A stretch of 64,000 nucleotides of DNA from Lactifluus volemus. Lineage: Eukaryota; Basidiomycota; Agaricomycetes; Russulales; Russulaceae. The first letter of the stretch is position 1. Each line of letters begins with the position of its first letter. A program made the translations under genes and the position numbers. The stretch covers positions 434,001 through 498,000 of the forward strand of contig WTXI01000017.1 of the NCBI GenBank assembly GCA_022376515.1, given 5' to 3'. Of this stretch, positions 22,231-33,079 are shown piece after piece. The notes beneath the pieces were generated by a model. It had not been told where the DNA came from and made no database searches. It worked only from the letters and a program-made list of their open reading frames with translations.

Positions 22231-23147
22231 GCCATGTCACTGAATGTACTCCGGAGAGCACGGGCGAGTTCGAGGGAAGCTGGTGTGAGTCGATGAGAAC
22301 GAGGTGGGACGTGTACGGGAACGACGGAGACGCTTGCAGCACGTTTTCCGATCGGAAGTGAATGAGAGTCAAACGAGTGGGGTAGTCGAACGTGTGGTAG
22401 TAGCCGGAGCTGTAACGAGTGACGAGATGAGGTGAAAACGAGAGTAATACAAGATGAGACGAGACGATGAGAACGTTATTCTTTCTTCGAGTGCGAAAAG
22501 AGGTGATCCTGAATGAAAGCAGTTTATTGGATGCCCTTCTAGGCCAATGGGCAAGGCCTTTTATGTGTTTTCTGTATGTAGTTCAAGCAAACGAAAAAGG
22601 GAAGTCTTTGAAGACAATGCTAGAAAGCACTGCCCCTAGGACATCCTAAAGTAGTGTGAAACGAAGGAAAAAGGGGATGTGAGGGTTCAACTGAGGAGGC
22701 GCTTCACCGGCAACGCTCCGAACAGCTTGGCCTCGCGCATGACGTCACTCGATAGTCCATAAAAGAGGGGAAGGGGCGGTGGAAGGGTGATGGCGTGCTG
22801 ATAGGCGTCGTCTCATAGCACCGTTTAGTAGAAAGTCTGAAAAGAGAGCTAAAAGATGTAAGTAGACTAAAAGTAAGCACTGCCAAAAGATTGTTATGAA
22901 GGTCCCAACAGCGGGAGATACCAACATGTACAAGTCCATACACCTCGAAAGGCTGTCCAATTGATGCCTTCAGCTGAGGACACGTCAGAGTCGGTGATCG
23001 AGGCGATATTGGTTTTGCGAGAAGGCGGGACGTCGGGTTTGATGGAGTCGAGACGTCCCAATCGGGTCGAGGTTTAGGGCAGGCGCGAAGGCGAGTTCGA
23101 AGACGAAAGTGGCCGAATTCGAGGGTGCAGGTAAGATCCACCTTACA
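22231..23147. mobile_element. About 0.9 kb insertion present only in array unit A
   Basis: In units B and C the words ...ccatgtc and ccctcggggtgcc are adjacent (about 26340-26352 and 29574-29588). In unit A they are separated by about 920 bp. The insert begins near tgaatgtactcc and ends near ccaccttaca, which has TG...CA form. No convincing target duplication or coding region was found, so the type of insertion is uncertain (solo LTR possible). Confidence 0.4.
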
Positions 23148-23740
23148 TCGCCCTCGGGGTGCCTGTGACGATGACTGTCCCATCCTCTGGCTTCCCTATC
23201 CGCTCAATTGTTGAGAAGCGTGACCCGGATCTAGCGGACCGGTCATCTCGAAAACATCGACGGACCTGCTCCGTTTTGCACACTGGGCATGCATGATTCG
23301 GAGCAGCTTCGATCGAAGGATCGCACATCCGAGTCGGCGGGAAGCGACTGGCGCATTTCGCGTAAGCCATAAGCCTGAAGATTGCAGCGCGACGTTCTAT
23401 TCCAACTCAAGAAGTGAAACCAAACGTACGCTTGCCGGAGGTCGTCTTTCCGAAGGTATGCTCGTGCATTTTAGAAGGGTTTGGGCGGCTAGCGAGAGTC
23501 CCAGGATGCCTCAGCTGGAGATGCGCTGATGCTGGTAAACAAGCGATGATCGATGGCCCGGTGAGTTCGAAAACACCAGGTCATCGGCGCCCGGCCCTGC
23601 CACGCAAACTCAAGGGACGCATCGATTAAGTCGAGATTCACTATAAGGAGGCGCGTGGCATCATTCGTAGATCTTCGCTTGCCTGTCAAAGGGGTGTGAC
23701 ATTTCGGTTCGGAGGTGTAAGTCCTATGAAATGCTCGAAG
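23148..23740. repeat. Duplicated non-coding segment with LTR-like start
   Basis: Matches 26343-26720 and 29573-29840, and in shortened form 33080-33300. At 23209-23242 it carries TGTTGAGAAGCG...ACCCGGATCTAGCGGACCGG, closely resembling the first about 50 bp of the copia LTR at 5100. Minus-strand frames of about 75 aa across it are shared by the copies but resemble no family. Confidence 0.55.
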
Positions 23741-23929
23741 GATCAGAGATCGCAGAGGCCACAGATGTTGATGGCTTATAACATGTATTTTTCGCTTACC
23801 TTGTTCAGGTCAAAAATGAATTTCACTCGGAGCGGCGAGTGCTCAAACAGCACAAAAAACGTGTCGAACGCCCCGCACGAGGGTCGAGGTGTCTCAGAAG
23901 CGAGATGCAAGTTATGGATGACGGGGTAT

Positions 23930-24600
23930 CAGCCTCTGCGTGCTGCTGTCCGCACAGTAGTTTCTCGTCCTCGATACATACATGGCTGTGAGTCCTGAAT
24001 GAACTTGGCCAGCGGCACCGAACTACCGTCCTTGAAGTAAAAAATGAGAGAGACCGGTCGCGATGGTGAAGCGAACTTACCATTGTGCCTGGGCCCCGGT
24101 CCCAAGGATGTTGGCATCGGGTAAATACGGGCATCCGTAGCCAACGGCGACGTCGAATAGACTGTCCAGGACTCGATAACTTACCGGGTGAGACAGTCTG
24201 GTGTAAAGGTTATCAGATCCTTGTTGACCTCGGGATCATACAGGAAGTGGTTGTACGGCCATGAGAAATGGGTCAACTCACCAGATGTTCGGCGTAATCG
24301 CGAAGCCGCTGGTAGATAAAATAGCCGTTGTACACGTCATCCTGTTCGATTTAGTTTGGAGCAGGGTCCCTGGATCTCATTGAGTCGTAGCGAGGTACGG
24401 GGGCGACTCTCGATCAGCGTGTCTACCGTTTGCACGAATTTCTCGACGACCGAGATATATGCCAGTAGAAGAAGAAAATGTGTTCCCCTTCTAGTCTCTA
24501 CGCAAAAGATCCCAAGTCTCGGCACGTGTTGAGGACGTTGAGGAATGGCCTAGACACGCTCAGCTCTGGCGTCGGTAATTACAGACTACCCACACATCAT
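23930..24600 (-). pseudogene. Cytochrome P450 relic (C-terminal half)
   Basis: On the minus strand, decayed P450 motifs appear in the expected order: DDVYNGYFI (about 24310-24342, the region before the IPKG turn), then the words HFLYDPEVNKD (about 24240), and further on remnants of the FGYG heme-loop approach. The heme-binding Cys motif is not intact. Frames are broken. Duplicated at 30050-30690. Confidence 0.65.
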
Positions 24601-24719
24601 TCTTTGGTGAATAGGGATTTCAAACCAGAAAATGACATTGATTTGGACGCGCGCAAGACGAACTCGTGTCATTTGTCATCAAACTTCGAACACGTGCTAC
24701 AGCCACAAAGCATCTAACG

Positions 24720-25894
24720 ATGATACAGCGACCCGACCCAGAGAGAATCTGTTTAATCCTCTATCACCCCCCTGATAACTCAGACCCTTTATGTCTTGAT
24801 ATACCCACAAGTGAGCCAGCCACATTTTGTCTACGCCCAAGAAAATATTTGCGATACTTGGATGGTGTGTGCTTGGCGTTGAAGGAAATGTAGCCAAGGT
24901 TTCTCCAGGAGAGGTAGTAGATGACATTGGAGACGAAGGGGCCCTTGAGGACCAAGGTGTTTATCAATATTGCTATAGCTCGGCTGAAGGTAATTGGCTT
25001 TTTATCAATGCCTACATTGCAACCTAACTTTCCATGCAGGTCATCCATTAAGGCATGCCGTGGACCTCTACGCCATCACACGAAGTCCCACACCTGATAT
25101 AACTGATGCTTCATCATCCCTGATTTCTTTGTGCGAAGAGCAGTTCCGTGAAATCCTTGAACGTCGTGATGGAGGTTGCATATTCTCACGTGGCTCTCCT
25201 GCTATCTGTGTGGCGGCACATATCATCCCGTGTGTACTTGGAGACAAGGTGAGCACAGTTCAATTTACACATAAAATGAAATTAACATCCCTCAGTGGTT
25301 TCAGTCATTGATCCGCAGCCGCAATGCATATGACGAAGATGTGACGGATCTTCATTCCGTTGATGATGTTCGGAACGGATTCCTAACAACCATAACCATG
25401 CAATACTATTTTGAGAAACAGTTCCTTGCCATATTGAAGGTGGTACTGTCTAGGCCGGGTTCAATTTTATACTATACTGACTTGGCACGATTTCTGAAGA
25501 CACCCAATCCAGTGTTAGGAATTGATGATGTGCCACATAAAGAGCGCCCTCTCTACGATGATCTGGAGCATCCTTCTGGCGAACGACTCACTCCTCAGTT
25601 TCTCAAAGCTGGTAAAAATCGTGTATTCATGGAAGAGGAACGTTGGTTTGGGGCAGATGCTGCGTTCAAAATTGGTACCATCTTCCTAAGCCCTCAGCAC
25701 TTTTACTTCATTATTCCTATGGCGCCGCTGTTCTAAAGCGCTGGGGTGTTCATCTCCAAGTCCTCTCTGGTCATGACCGACGTGTTCCAAGTCCTGACGC
25801 CACAGTGTCAGTCGCACCCACAGATGTTTCGTCGGAACTTTCATCTTATATTCAGCAATGGGCAAGTGAAGTTTCACATGCTTTGAGCCCTTGA
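24720..25894 (+). pseudogene. HNH_2 family gene, array copy B, two frameshifts
   Basis: Same four-exon organisation as copy A and over 85% similar by eye. Start MIQRPDPERICLILYH. One base is missing near 24855-24858 (tacttgg against tatcttgg), which shifts the frame in exon 1. Another base is missing at about 25680 in exon 4 (accatc against accaatc). The HNH core reads ILERRDGGCIFSRGSPAIC, VAAHIIP, DVRNGFL. Either a pseudogene or a good gene with two consensus errors. Confidence 0.7.
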
Positions 25895-26029
25895 TGCTTC
25901 TTATGTAGTATTCACAACTTGAAATCGCTTACTGGTAGCTTCCATCTTACCAAGTCGGCTTATTTTTATAAGTTAGAAGGGATTTGCCAGTTCTAGACCG
26001 CTGGTGCAGTTGCTAGAGCGCAAATTTAA

Positions 26030-26345
26030 TCTCCGAGTCGAAAATAAAAGAGCGAAATTTGAAATGAAAAACGCGCGCGCGAAGAGAAATGGAACGAAAG
26101 GGGCAATACTTATGCCTTACTCTGTTTATTCGAAGTATAATGATGAAACAGAGTCTAAGACTCTGTTGCAGGCCGAAACGGCCGCTCGGTCCGTAAGTGA
26201 GGTGAGCAATCGTCACCTGCGCATGAGACTACTAGTAAGTGACTATATAAACAGAGGTGTATCATATGTGAAACATGAAGTGGTATCGTAGTTGACGGCT
26301 GTGGGCAACCACCCCCAACGGAGAGCGTTCTTTATCCATGCCATG
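26030..26345 (+). repeat. Array 3' module (copy B)
   Basis: Second copy of the block described at 21950. The first hairpin is strongest here: a 9-bp perfect stem with a 3-nt loop at about 26149-26169 (AACAGAGTC-TAA-GACTCTGTT). The tatataaac box lies at about 26243. Confidence 0.6.
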
Positions 26346-26720
26346 TCGCCCTCGGGGTGCCCGTGACGATGAGTGTCCTGTCCTCTGGCTTCCCTACCCG
26401 CTCAATTGTTGAGAAGCGTGACCCGGATCTAGCGGACCGGTCATCTCGAAAACATCGACGGACCTGCTCCGTTCTGCACACTGGGCATGCATGACTTGGA
26501 GTAGCTTCGATAGAAGGATCGCACATCCGAGTCGGCGGCAAGCGACTGGCGCATTTCGTGTGAGCCATAAGCCTGAAGATTGCAGCGCGACGTTCTATTC
26601 CAACTCAAGAAGTGAAACCAAACGTACGCTTGCCGGAGGTCGTCTTTCCGAAGGTATGCTCGTGCATTTTGGAAGGGTTTGGGCAGCTGGCGGGAATCCC
26701 AGGATGCCTCAGCCTGAGAT
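26343..26720. repeat. Duplicated non-coding segment (copy B)
   Basis: Second copy of the segment at 23148. The LTR-like start is at 26407-26440. It breaks off at about 26720, where unrelated sequence begins. Confidence 0.5.
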
Positions 26721-27265
26721 GGCCAGACGAACAAGACTCGACTCGCACCAACCGGGACCGCTCCTCTCGCAGCTTCTCGCACTCGTCCAACCCACCGGCC
26801 ATCCTTCTCTGCACCGCCATCCCCTCACGCACTGACGACGTCCGCACTTGGTCCGATCAACAAAGTTGCCTTCGAGTGCCTCTCGAATACGTTTTTGGCT
26901 CTGGCAGCTGCACCGGGCTCGTTGGCGTCGTCCTGGTCAACGCGGCTGGAGCACCGTATAGAGTGCCCTCGCTTGCAGGGGCGGTCCCGTCTGCACGTGC
27001 GGCAGTGTGGGACGTCGCGGTGAGTGTGCTATGGGGTGTCGGCACCGTCTGGACGGGAACAACGGTACGTCTCCCCTTTCCAACACGCGAGAACTACACA
27101 CCTGATTACTGCTGGGTTCGTAACAGGTCCCGGAGGAAGCGCAGGTGCGAGCGCTGATGTGGCTGTGCGATGCGCGCGGACGACGATGACGACGCGGTTT
27201 GTGTAAAGTGCGTCGGTGCGCTCGCGCAGTACCCAGACCCCGCATCTCTCGACGCGAATCGCGTG
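26721..27265 (+). pseudogene. Unidentified gene relic with hydrophobic segment
   Basis: Readable plus-strand pieces: a hydrophobic stretch (GLVGVVLVNAAGAPYRVP...VWDVAVSVLWGVG) and, after an apparent 60-nt intron and a frame change, QVRALMWLCDARG...CVKCVGALAQYPDP...YLLCLLIPG. The Leu/Ala-rich helical repeat style recalls C-terminal parts of large Agaricomycete membrane proteins, but no family was recognised. Fragmentary. Confidence 0.35.
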
Positions 27266-27284
27266 ATCGCCACTTACTTGCTCT

Positions 27285-27560
27285 GCTTGCTCATCCCTGG
27301 ACGCACGGGGACTGAGTCGATGCTGTATTCTGAACCACACCTTCTGACCGTGTGTCAAGTGCCGATGTAGCTTCATCATGAAGTAGAATGTGGGGGTCCG
27401 ACGCAATCGTAACCCGCTGTTTTTGGCCGCCAGAGAGAAGGAATCCACGCTCGCCGACCACTGTATCGTAACCAAGGGGAATCTTCGAGATGAACCCATC
27501 TGCGTTAGCTTTGATGCAGGCTTCCTTGACAAGTTAGAACTTTTCTTCAAGCGATGCATT
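27285..27560 (-). pseudogene. ABC multidrug transporter (ABCB type) NBD relic
   Basis: The minus strand reads [22 protein letters not shown], then the ABC signature [15 protein letters not shown], then [24 protein letters not shown]. That is the region from before the C-loop through a damaged Walker B/D-loop of a P-glycoprotein-like nucleotide-binding domain. A short deletion removes the usual ARA-type residues between GGQKQR and SDP. No Walker A or membrane domain is nearby, so this is a fragment only. Confidence 0.75.
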
Positions 27561-27979
27561 TGGATGATGAGTGTTGACCAGACTGACTATTATTATACTG
27601 TGACACTACTAGCACACACAATTAAGATAGAGGCTTGTAAAAAAACTTTTGAGTAACTTGTCGACTTGTTGGCCTTGACAAGCCCGAAGAGTCGGCAAGA
27701 AATTTGTTAAAAGTTGCTGATAAAGTAACACCGGCCCCATTCTGGCCCGAAATCCCTGAGATCACGTGTGTGAGACGGGGGAGACGTAGGACATCCTGAC
27801 CTAGACGCGCTCAGCTCGGGCGTCGGTAATGACAGACTATCCGCATACCATCATTCTTTGGTAAAATGAGGGTTTCAAAACTAGAAAATGACAAAGATCT
27901 GGAGACGCGCCATCACGAACTCGTGTGATTTGTCATTATCTTCGAACACACGTTTGATGTCTACAGCAACGAAGGCACG

Positions 27980-29164
27980 ATGGCACAATTACCCGACCCA
28001 GAGAGAATTCGATTAATACTCTATCGCCCCTCCGACAACTCAGACCCTCTATGTCTTGATATACCCACAAGCGCGCCAGCCTCATTTTGTCTACACCCAA
28101 GAAAATATTTGCGATATCTTGGATGGTGTGTGCTTGGGATTGAAGGACATGTAGCCAAGGTCTCTCCAGGAGAGGCAGTAGATGACATTGGAGACGAAGG
28201 GACCCTTGAGGATCAAGGTGTTTATCAATATTGCTATAGCTCAGCTGCAGGTAATTGGTTTTTTTATCATACCTGCGTCGTGTCCCTAACTTTCCATGAA
28301 GGTCATCCATTAAGGCATGCAGTGGACCTCTGCACCATCACACGAAGTCCCACACCCGAGATAACTGATGCCTCATCATCCCTACTAGTATCTTTGTCCG
28401 AAGAGCAGCTCCGTGAAACCCTTGAACGTCGTGATGGACAGTGCGTATTCTCGCGTCTCCCTCCTCGTATCTGTGTGGCAGCGCATATCATCCCGTGTTT
28501 ACATGGAGACAAGGTGAGCACAGGTCTATTTAATCACATAAAAATGAATATTAACATCCCTCAGTGGTTTCAGTCACTAATCCACAACCGCGACGCATAC
28601 GATGAAGACGTGACGGATCTTCATTCCGTTGATGATGTTCGGAATGGATTCCTAACAATGAAAACCATGCAATACTATCATGAGAAACAGTTCCTTGCTA
28701 TTTTGAAGGTGGTACTGTCTAGCCCTGGGTCCAATTTATACTACTGTATACTGACGTTTTTTTGAAGACACCCAATCCAGTGCTAGGAATTGATGATGTG
28801 TCACATAAAGAAGGACGGCCACTCCCGATGGTCTGGAGTATCCTGCTGGCGAACGTTTTACTCCCCAGTTTCTTAAAGATGGTGAACATCGTGTATACAT
28901 GGAAGGGGAGCATTGGTTTGGGGCAGATGCTGTGTTCAAAATTGGTACAATCTTCCTAAGCCCTCAGCACTTTTACTTCATTATTCCTATGGTGCCGCCG
29001 TTCTAAAGCGCTGGGGTGTTCATCTTCAAGTCCTCTCTGGTCATCACCGACATCTTCCAAGTCCTGATGACACAGTGTCAGTTGCACCCACAGGTACTTC
29101 TTTGGAACTTTCATCTTATATTCAGCAATGGGCAAGTGAAGTTTCAAGTGCTTTGAGCCCTTGA
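27980..29164 (+). pseudogene. HNH_2 family gene, array copy C, two frameshifts in exon 4
   Basis: Exons 27980-28250, 28302-28513, 28565-28708 and 28768-29164. The first two introns are each 51 nt and contain no in-frame stop, so the frame is open to 28765 even if they are retained. The HNH core is RRDGQCVFSRLPPRIC, VAAHIIP, DVRNGFL. Exon 4 lacks one C at 28824-28826 and one base at about 28948 relative to copies A and D. A pseudogene unless these are sequencing errors. Confidence 0.7.
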
Positions 29165-29279
29165 TGCTTCTCACCTACTATTCACAACTTGAAATCACTT
29201 AGAGTTGCTTCCATTTGACCATAGTTAGCCTCTGGTAGAAGGAGCTTGACGCTGATGCAGTTGCTAGTGCAAATTTTAT

Positions 29280-29580
29280 CTCCATGTCAAGAGTGAACGA
29301 GATAGCAAAACAAAAAACGTGTGCGAAGAGAAAGGGAATGAAAGGGGCAAAAACTTATGCCCTTACTCTGTATAATGATGAAACGAGAGTCGAAGACTCT
29401 GTTGCCGGCCAAAACGGCCGCTCTGTCCGTAGTGAGGTGAGCAATTGTCACCTGCGTGAGACTACTAGTAAGTGACTATATAAACAGAGGTGTATCATGT
29501 GTGAAACATGAAGTGGTATTGTAATTGACAGCTGTGGGCAATCACCCCAACGGGGAGCGTTCTTATCCACGCCATGTCAC
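29280..29580 (+). repeat. Array 3' module (copy C)
   Basis: Third copy of the hairpin/TATA block; AGAGTC-GAA-GACTCT at about 29386-29400 and tatataaac at about 29477. Confidence 0.6.
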
Positions 29581-29850
29581 CCTCGGGGTGCCTGTGACGA
29601 TGACTGTCCCTTCCCTCCGTGCTCAGCGCTCAAGTGTTGAGAAGCGTGACCCGGATCGAGCGGACCGGTCATCTCGAAAACATCGACGAACCTGCATGTT
29701 CTGCACACTGGGCATGCGCCAGTCGCTTGCCGCCAACTCGGATGTGCGATCCTTCGATCGAAGCTGCTCCGAGTCATGCATTTCGCGTAAGCCATAAGCC
29801 TGAAGATTGCAGCGCGACGTTCTACTCCAACTCAAGAAGTTAAATGAAAT
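29573..29850. repeat. Duplicated non-coding segment (copy C)
   Basis: Third copy of the segment at 23148, with the LTR-like start at 29635-29668. Part of it (about 29700-29775) appears inverted or rearranged relative to copies A and B, since the order of gatgtgcgatccttcgatcg is reversed. Confidence 0.5.
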
Positions 29851-30049
29851 GCTCGGGGATCAGAGATCGCAGAGGCCACAGATGTTGATGGCTTATAACA
29901 TGTATTTTTCGCTTACCTTGTTCAGGTCACAAATGAATTTTCACTCGGAGCGGCGAGTGCTTAAACAGCACAAAAAACGTGTCGAACGCCCCAGCACGAG
30001 GGCGATGTGTCTTAGAAGCGAGATCGAAGTTATGGTCGACTTGAGGGGG

Positions 30050-30690
30050 TATCAGCCTCTGCGTGCTGCTGTCCGCACAGTAGTTCCTTGTCGTCGGCTC
30101 ATACATGGCTGTGAGTCCTGAACGAACTTGTCCAGCGCCGAACTACAGTCCTTGAAGTCAAAAAAGAGAGAGACCAGTCGCGATGGTGAAGCGAACTTAC
30201 CAGTGTGCCTGGGTCCTGGCCCCGAGGATGTAGGCATCCCGCATATACGGGTATCCGTAGCCAACGGCGACGCGGACGTCGGATAAAATTGTCCCAGGAC
30301 CCGGCGAGTGACCGGGTGGACGATGTGGTGTAAAGGTTATCGGATCCTTATAGACCTCGGGATTGTACAGGAACTGTTTGTGCGGCCGTGAGAGATGGGT
30401 CAACTCACCAGATGTCCGGTGTAATCGCGAAGCGCGAAGCCGCTGGGGGATAAAACAGCCGTTGTATACGTCACCCTGCTCAATTTAGTATGAAGAAGTG
30501 TGGAGTAAGGGGTCGCTGGAATCGTAGCGAGGTACGGGAACGAGTCTCGCTCAGCGAATGTGTGTAGTCTGTCAATACCTGCGCCAGAGCTGAGCGTCGC
30601 TAACCGTTCTTCGAATTCTTCGGAACATGTCCATGGCGAGGAGGACTACACCGCGGAGACAGACCTCGATAAGAATGACTGTAACTTGAG
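30050..30690 (-). pseudogene. Cytochrome P450 relic (second copy)
   Basis: Duplicate of 23930-24600. The minus strand reads FAERDSFPYLATI (about 30545), a damaged DVYNGCFIP (about 30455), FLYNPEVYKDPITFTP (about 30340-30380), and VAVGYGYPYMRDAYI (about 30230-30265), where functional P450s have FGYGRRICPG; the heme Cys is gone. Order and spacing match the P450 K-helix-to-heme region. Confidence 0.75.
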
Positions 30691-30913
30691 CCCAGTCTTC
30701 AACACGTGCCGAGACTTCGGATTTCTTAGCGTGGAAAAGACTGGACGGGGAACACATTTCTTCTTCCACAGGCTCTACATATCTCAGTCGTCGCGAAAAT
30801 TCATGAAAAAGTTGGCACTAGGGGTTTCAAAACCAGCAAATCACTAGTCAAGACGAACTCGTGTGATTTGTCATAATCTTCACACACTTCCAGTCAGCCA
30901 CGAAGCCACCACT

Positions 30914-32102
30914 ATGGCACAACTACCCAACACAGATAGAATTCGTCTAATCCTCTATTGCCCCCCTGATGGCTCAGACCCTTTGTGTCTTGATATACCC
31001 AGAAGCATGCCAGCCTCATTTTGTCTGTGCCCAAGAAAATATTTGCGGTATCTTGGGTGGTGTGTGCTTGGAATTGAAGGACACGTAGCCAAGGTTTCTC
31101 CAGGAGGGGCAGTAGATGACATTGGAGACGAAGGGGCCCTTGAGGACCAAGGTGTTTATCAATATTGCTATAGCTCAGCTGAAAGTAATTGGTTCTCCAT
31201 CAATGCCTACATCGTGACCCTAACTTTCCGTGAAGGTCATCCATTAAGGCATGCAGTAGACCTCTGCACCATCACACGAAGTCCCACACCTGAGATAACT
31301 GATTCCTCATCATCCCTGGTCTCTTTGTCCCAAGAGCAGTTCCGTGAAATCCTTGAACGTCGTGATGAATGTTGCATATTCTCACGTCACCCTACTTTTA
31401 TCTGTGCGGCAGCGCATATTATCCCATGTATACTTGGAGACAAGGCGAGCACAGTCCCATTTTATCACATAAAAATGAGCGTTAACATCCCTCAGTGGTT
31501 TCAGTCATTGATCCGCAGCCGCGATGCATACGATGAAGACGTGACGGATCTTCATTCCGTTGATGATGTTCGGAATGGATTCCTAACAGCCAAATTCATG
31601 CAACACTATTTTGAAAAACAGTTCCTTGTTATATTGAAGGTGGTACTGTCTAGGCCTGGGTCCAATTTTATACTATACTGACTTGGTGCTTCTTCTGAAG
31701 ACACCCAATCCAGTGCTAGGCATTGATGATGTGCCACATAAAGAAGGACGGCCACTCCCCGATGGTCTGGAGTATCCTGCTGGTGAACGGTTTACTCCTC
31801 AGTTTCTCAAAGATGGTAGAAATCGTGTATGCATGGAAGCAGAGTATTGGTTTGGGGAAGATGCTGCGTTCAAAATTGGTACCAATCTTCCTAAGCCCTC
31901 AGCACTTTTACTTCATTATTCTTATGGTGCCGCTGTTCTAAAGCGCTGGGGTGTTCATCTTCAAGTCCTCTCTGGTCATGACCGACATGTTCCAAGTCCT
32001 GATGATGACATAGTGTCCATCGCACCTGTTGGTATTTCTTTGGCACTTTCATCTCATATCCAGAAATGGGCAAGTGAAGTTGCATACGCTTTGAGCCATT
32101 GA
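30914..32102 (+). CDS. HNH_2-type nuclease-domain protein, array copy D (341 aa)
   Basis: Exons 30914-31184, 31236-31444, 31496-31639 and 31701-32102, in frame. It starts [15 protein letters not shown]; an upstream in-frame ATG at 30863 exists but is not shared by other copies. HNH core: [30 protein letters not shown], and here MQHYF carries a His one residue beyond the usual place. Intron 2 begins GCGAGC where other copies have GTGAGC, so it needs GC-AG splicing. Introns 1 and 2 are both 51 nt and stop-free. No frameshifts in exons, so this and copy A are the best candidates for function. Confidence 0.72.
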
Positions 32103-32114
32103 TGCTTGTCATGT

Positions 32115-32545
32115 AACTTACGACCATGCCCTCGGAAAGCAAAAGACCGAAGGTTATATTGTGCTTGAACGTGGTCTCGCCACCATCCCTCTCGCAGGCA
32201 TTGATGTTCCTTTCCACTCGCGTTACCTCTGGTCTGGCGTCATGCCCTTCCGTGCATGTGAGTGTAGTTTTGCTTTTCGCTTTCGCTCAATCTAAGTGAC
32301 CCTTCAGACCTATCGGAGAACATCCCATCCACTCTCCTGGACCCGTCGCTTCTCCAAGGCGTCTATATCCTTAACTTAATTGCATCGCCCTTCGCCGTCA
32401 ACAAGGCCTATGCCGAACTCATCTATAACCCACATCATCTCCACGGCTCTCGAACGTTCTTCGCAAGTGGGATGAAGAACACTGGGATGCCCCCGAACAA
32501 CGGCAGAGGTTCGCCTGCGCTACGCTTCCCACGCTGTCATCCTGA
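32115..32545 (+). pseudogene. Fatty acid synthase malonyl/palmitoyl-transferase region relic
   Basis: Directly after HNH copy D the plus strand reads [34 protein letters not shown] and WSGVMPFRA. After an intron-like gap come TLLDPSLLQGVYILNLIASP, FAVNKAYAELIYN and, one frame over, VLRKWDEEHWDAPEQRQRF. These are hallmarks of the fungal type I FAS beta-subunit MPT domain. Frames are broken, and no other part of FAS is nearby. The fragment probably arrived by duplication or transposition. Confidence 0.75.
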
Positions 32546-32579
32546 CCCCGCTGTCCCTAATCCCCATTGCAACGGCGAA

Positions 32580-32850
32580 AATGTGATGGATATTCGATCC
32601 GTCAGTGACATAAGGAACGTTATTTTACTGGAATAAAATCTCCATACATATTTTGATGATGGGAACCTGGCGATAATGAAGGTAATCCGGGCCCGGGTCC
32701 AATTTTATAGGATACTAACAAACTTTGAAGAACCGACATGTTCTAAGTCATGATGCACAGTGTCCGTCGCACCTATTGGTATTTCTTTGGCACTTTCATC
32801 TCATATCCAGCAATGGGCTAGTGATGTTTCATACGCTTTGAGTCATTGAT
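32580..32850 (+). pseudogene. 3' fragment of a fifth HNH_2 family copy
   Basis: Contains decayed matches to exon 3 (gatccgtcagtgacataaggaacg) and to exon 4, ending with the C-terminal segment that corresponds to [20 protein letters not shown] and a stop at about 32848. The middle is missing. This marks the right edge of the array. Confidence 0.65.
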
Positions 32851-33079
32851 GCTTTGAAACCGCTTACTAGTGGCTTCCATCTCACCACATTGGCTTCTGC
32901 TGCTGCAAAGTTGGACAATGGCAAGGGAGATTGATCATGGGTTGAGCAGGTAAAATTGAAGTTGAGTCAGGTAAAGCATGCAAGTATTCAAACGTAGGAA
33001 CAGGACTATATGGTAGAGATGAGTGTGAAAAGGACAATGGAGAGAGCACCGAGCCCTTCCACAGCGAGATTTAGCACAC

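Noticed and set aside
27029..27559. 176-aa minus-strand frame
   Set aside because: Runs through the ABC-transporter relic in the wrong frame; the recognisable NBD motifs are in a different frame.
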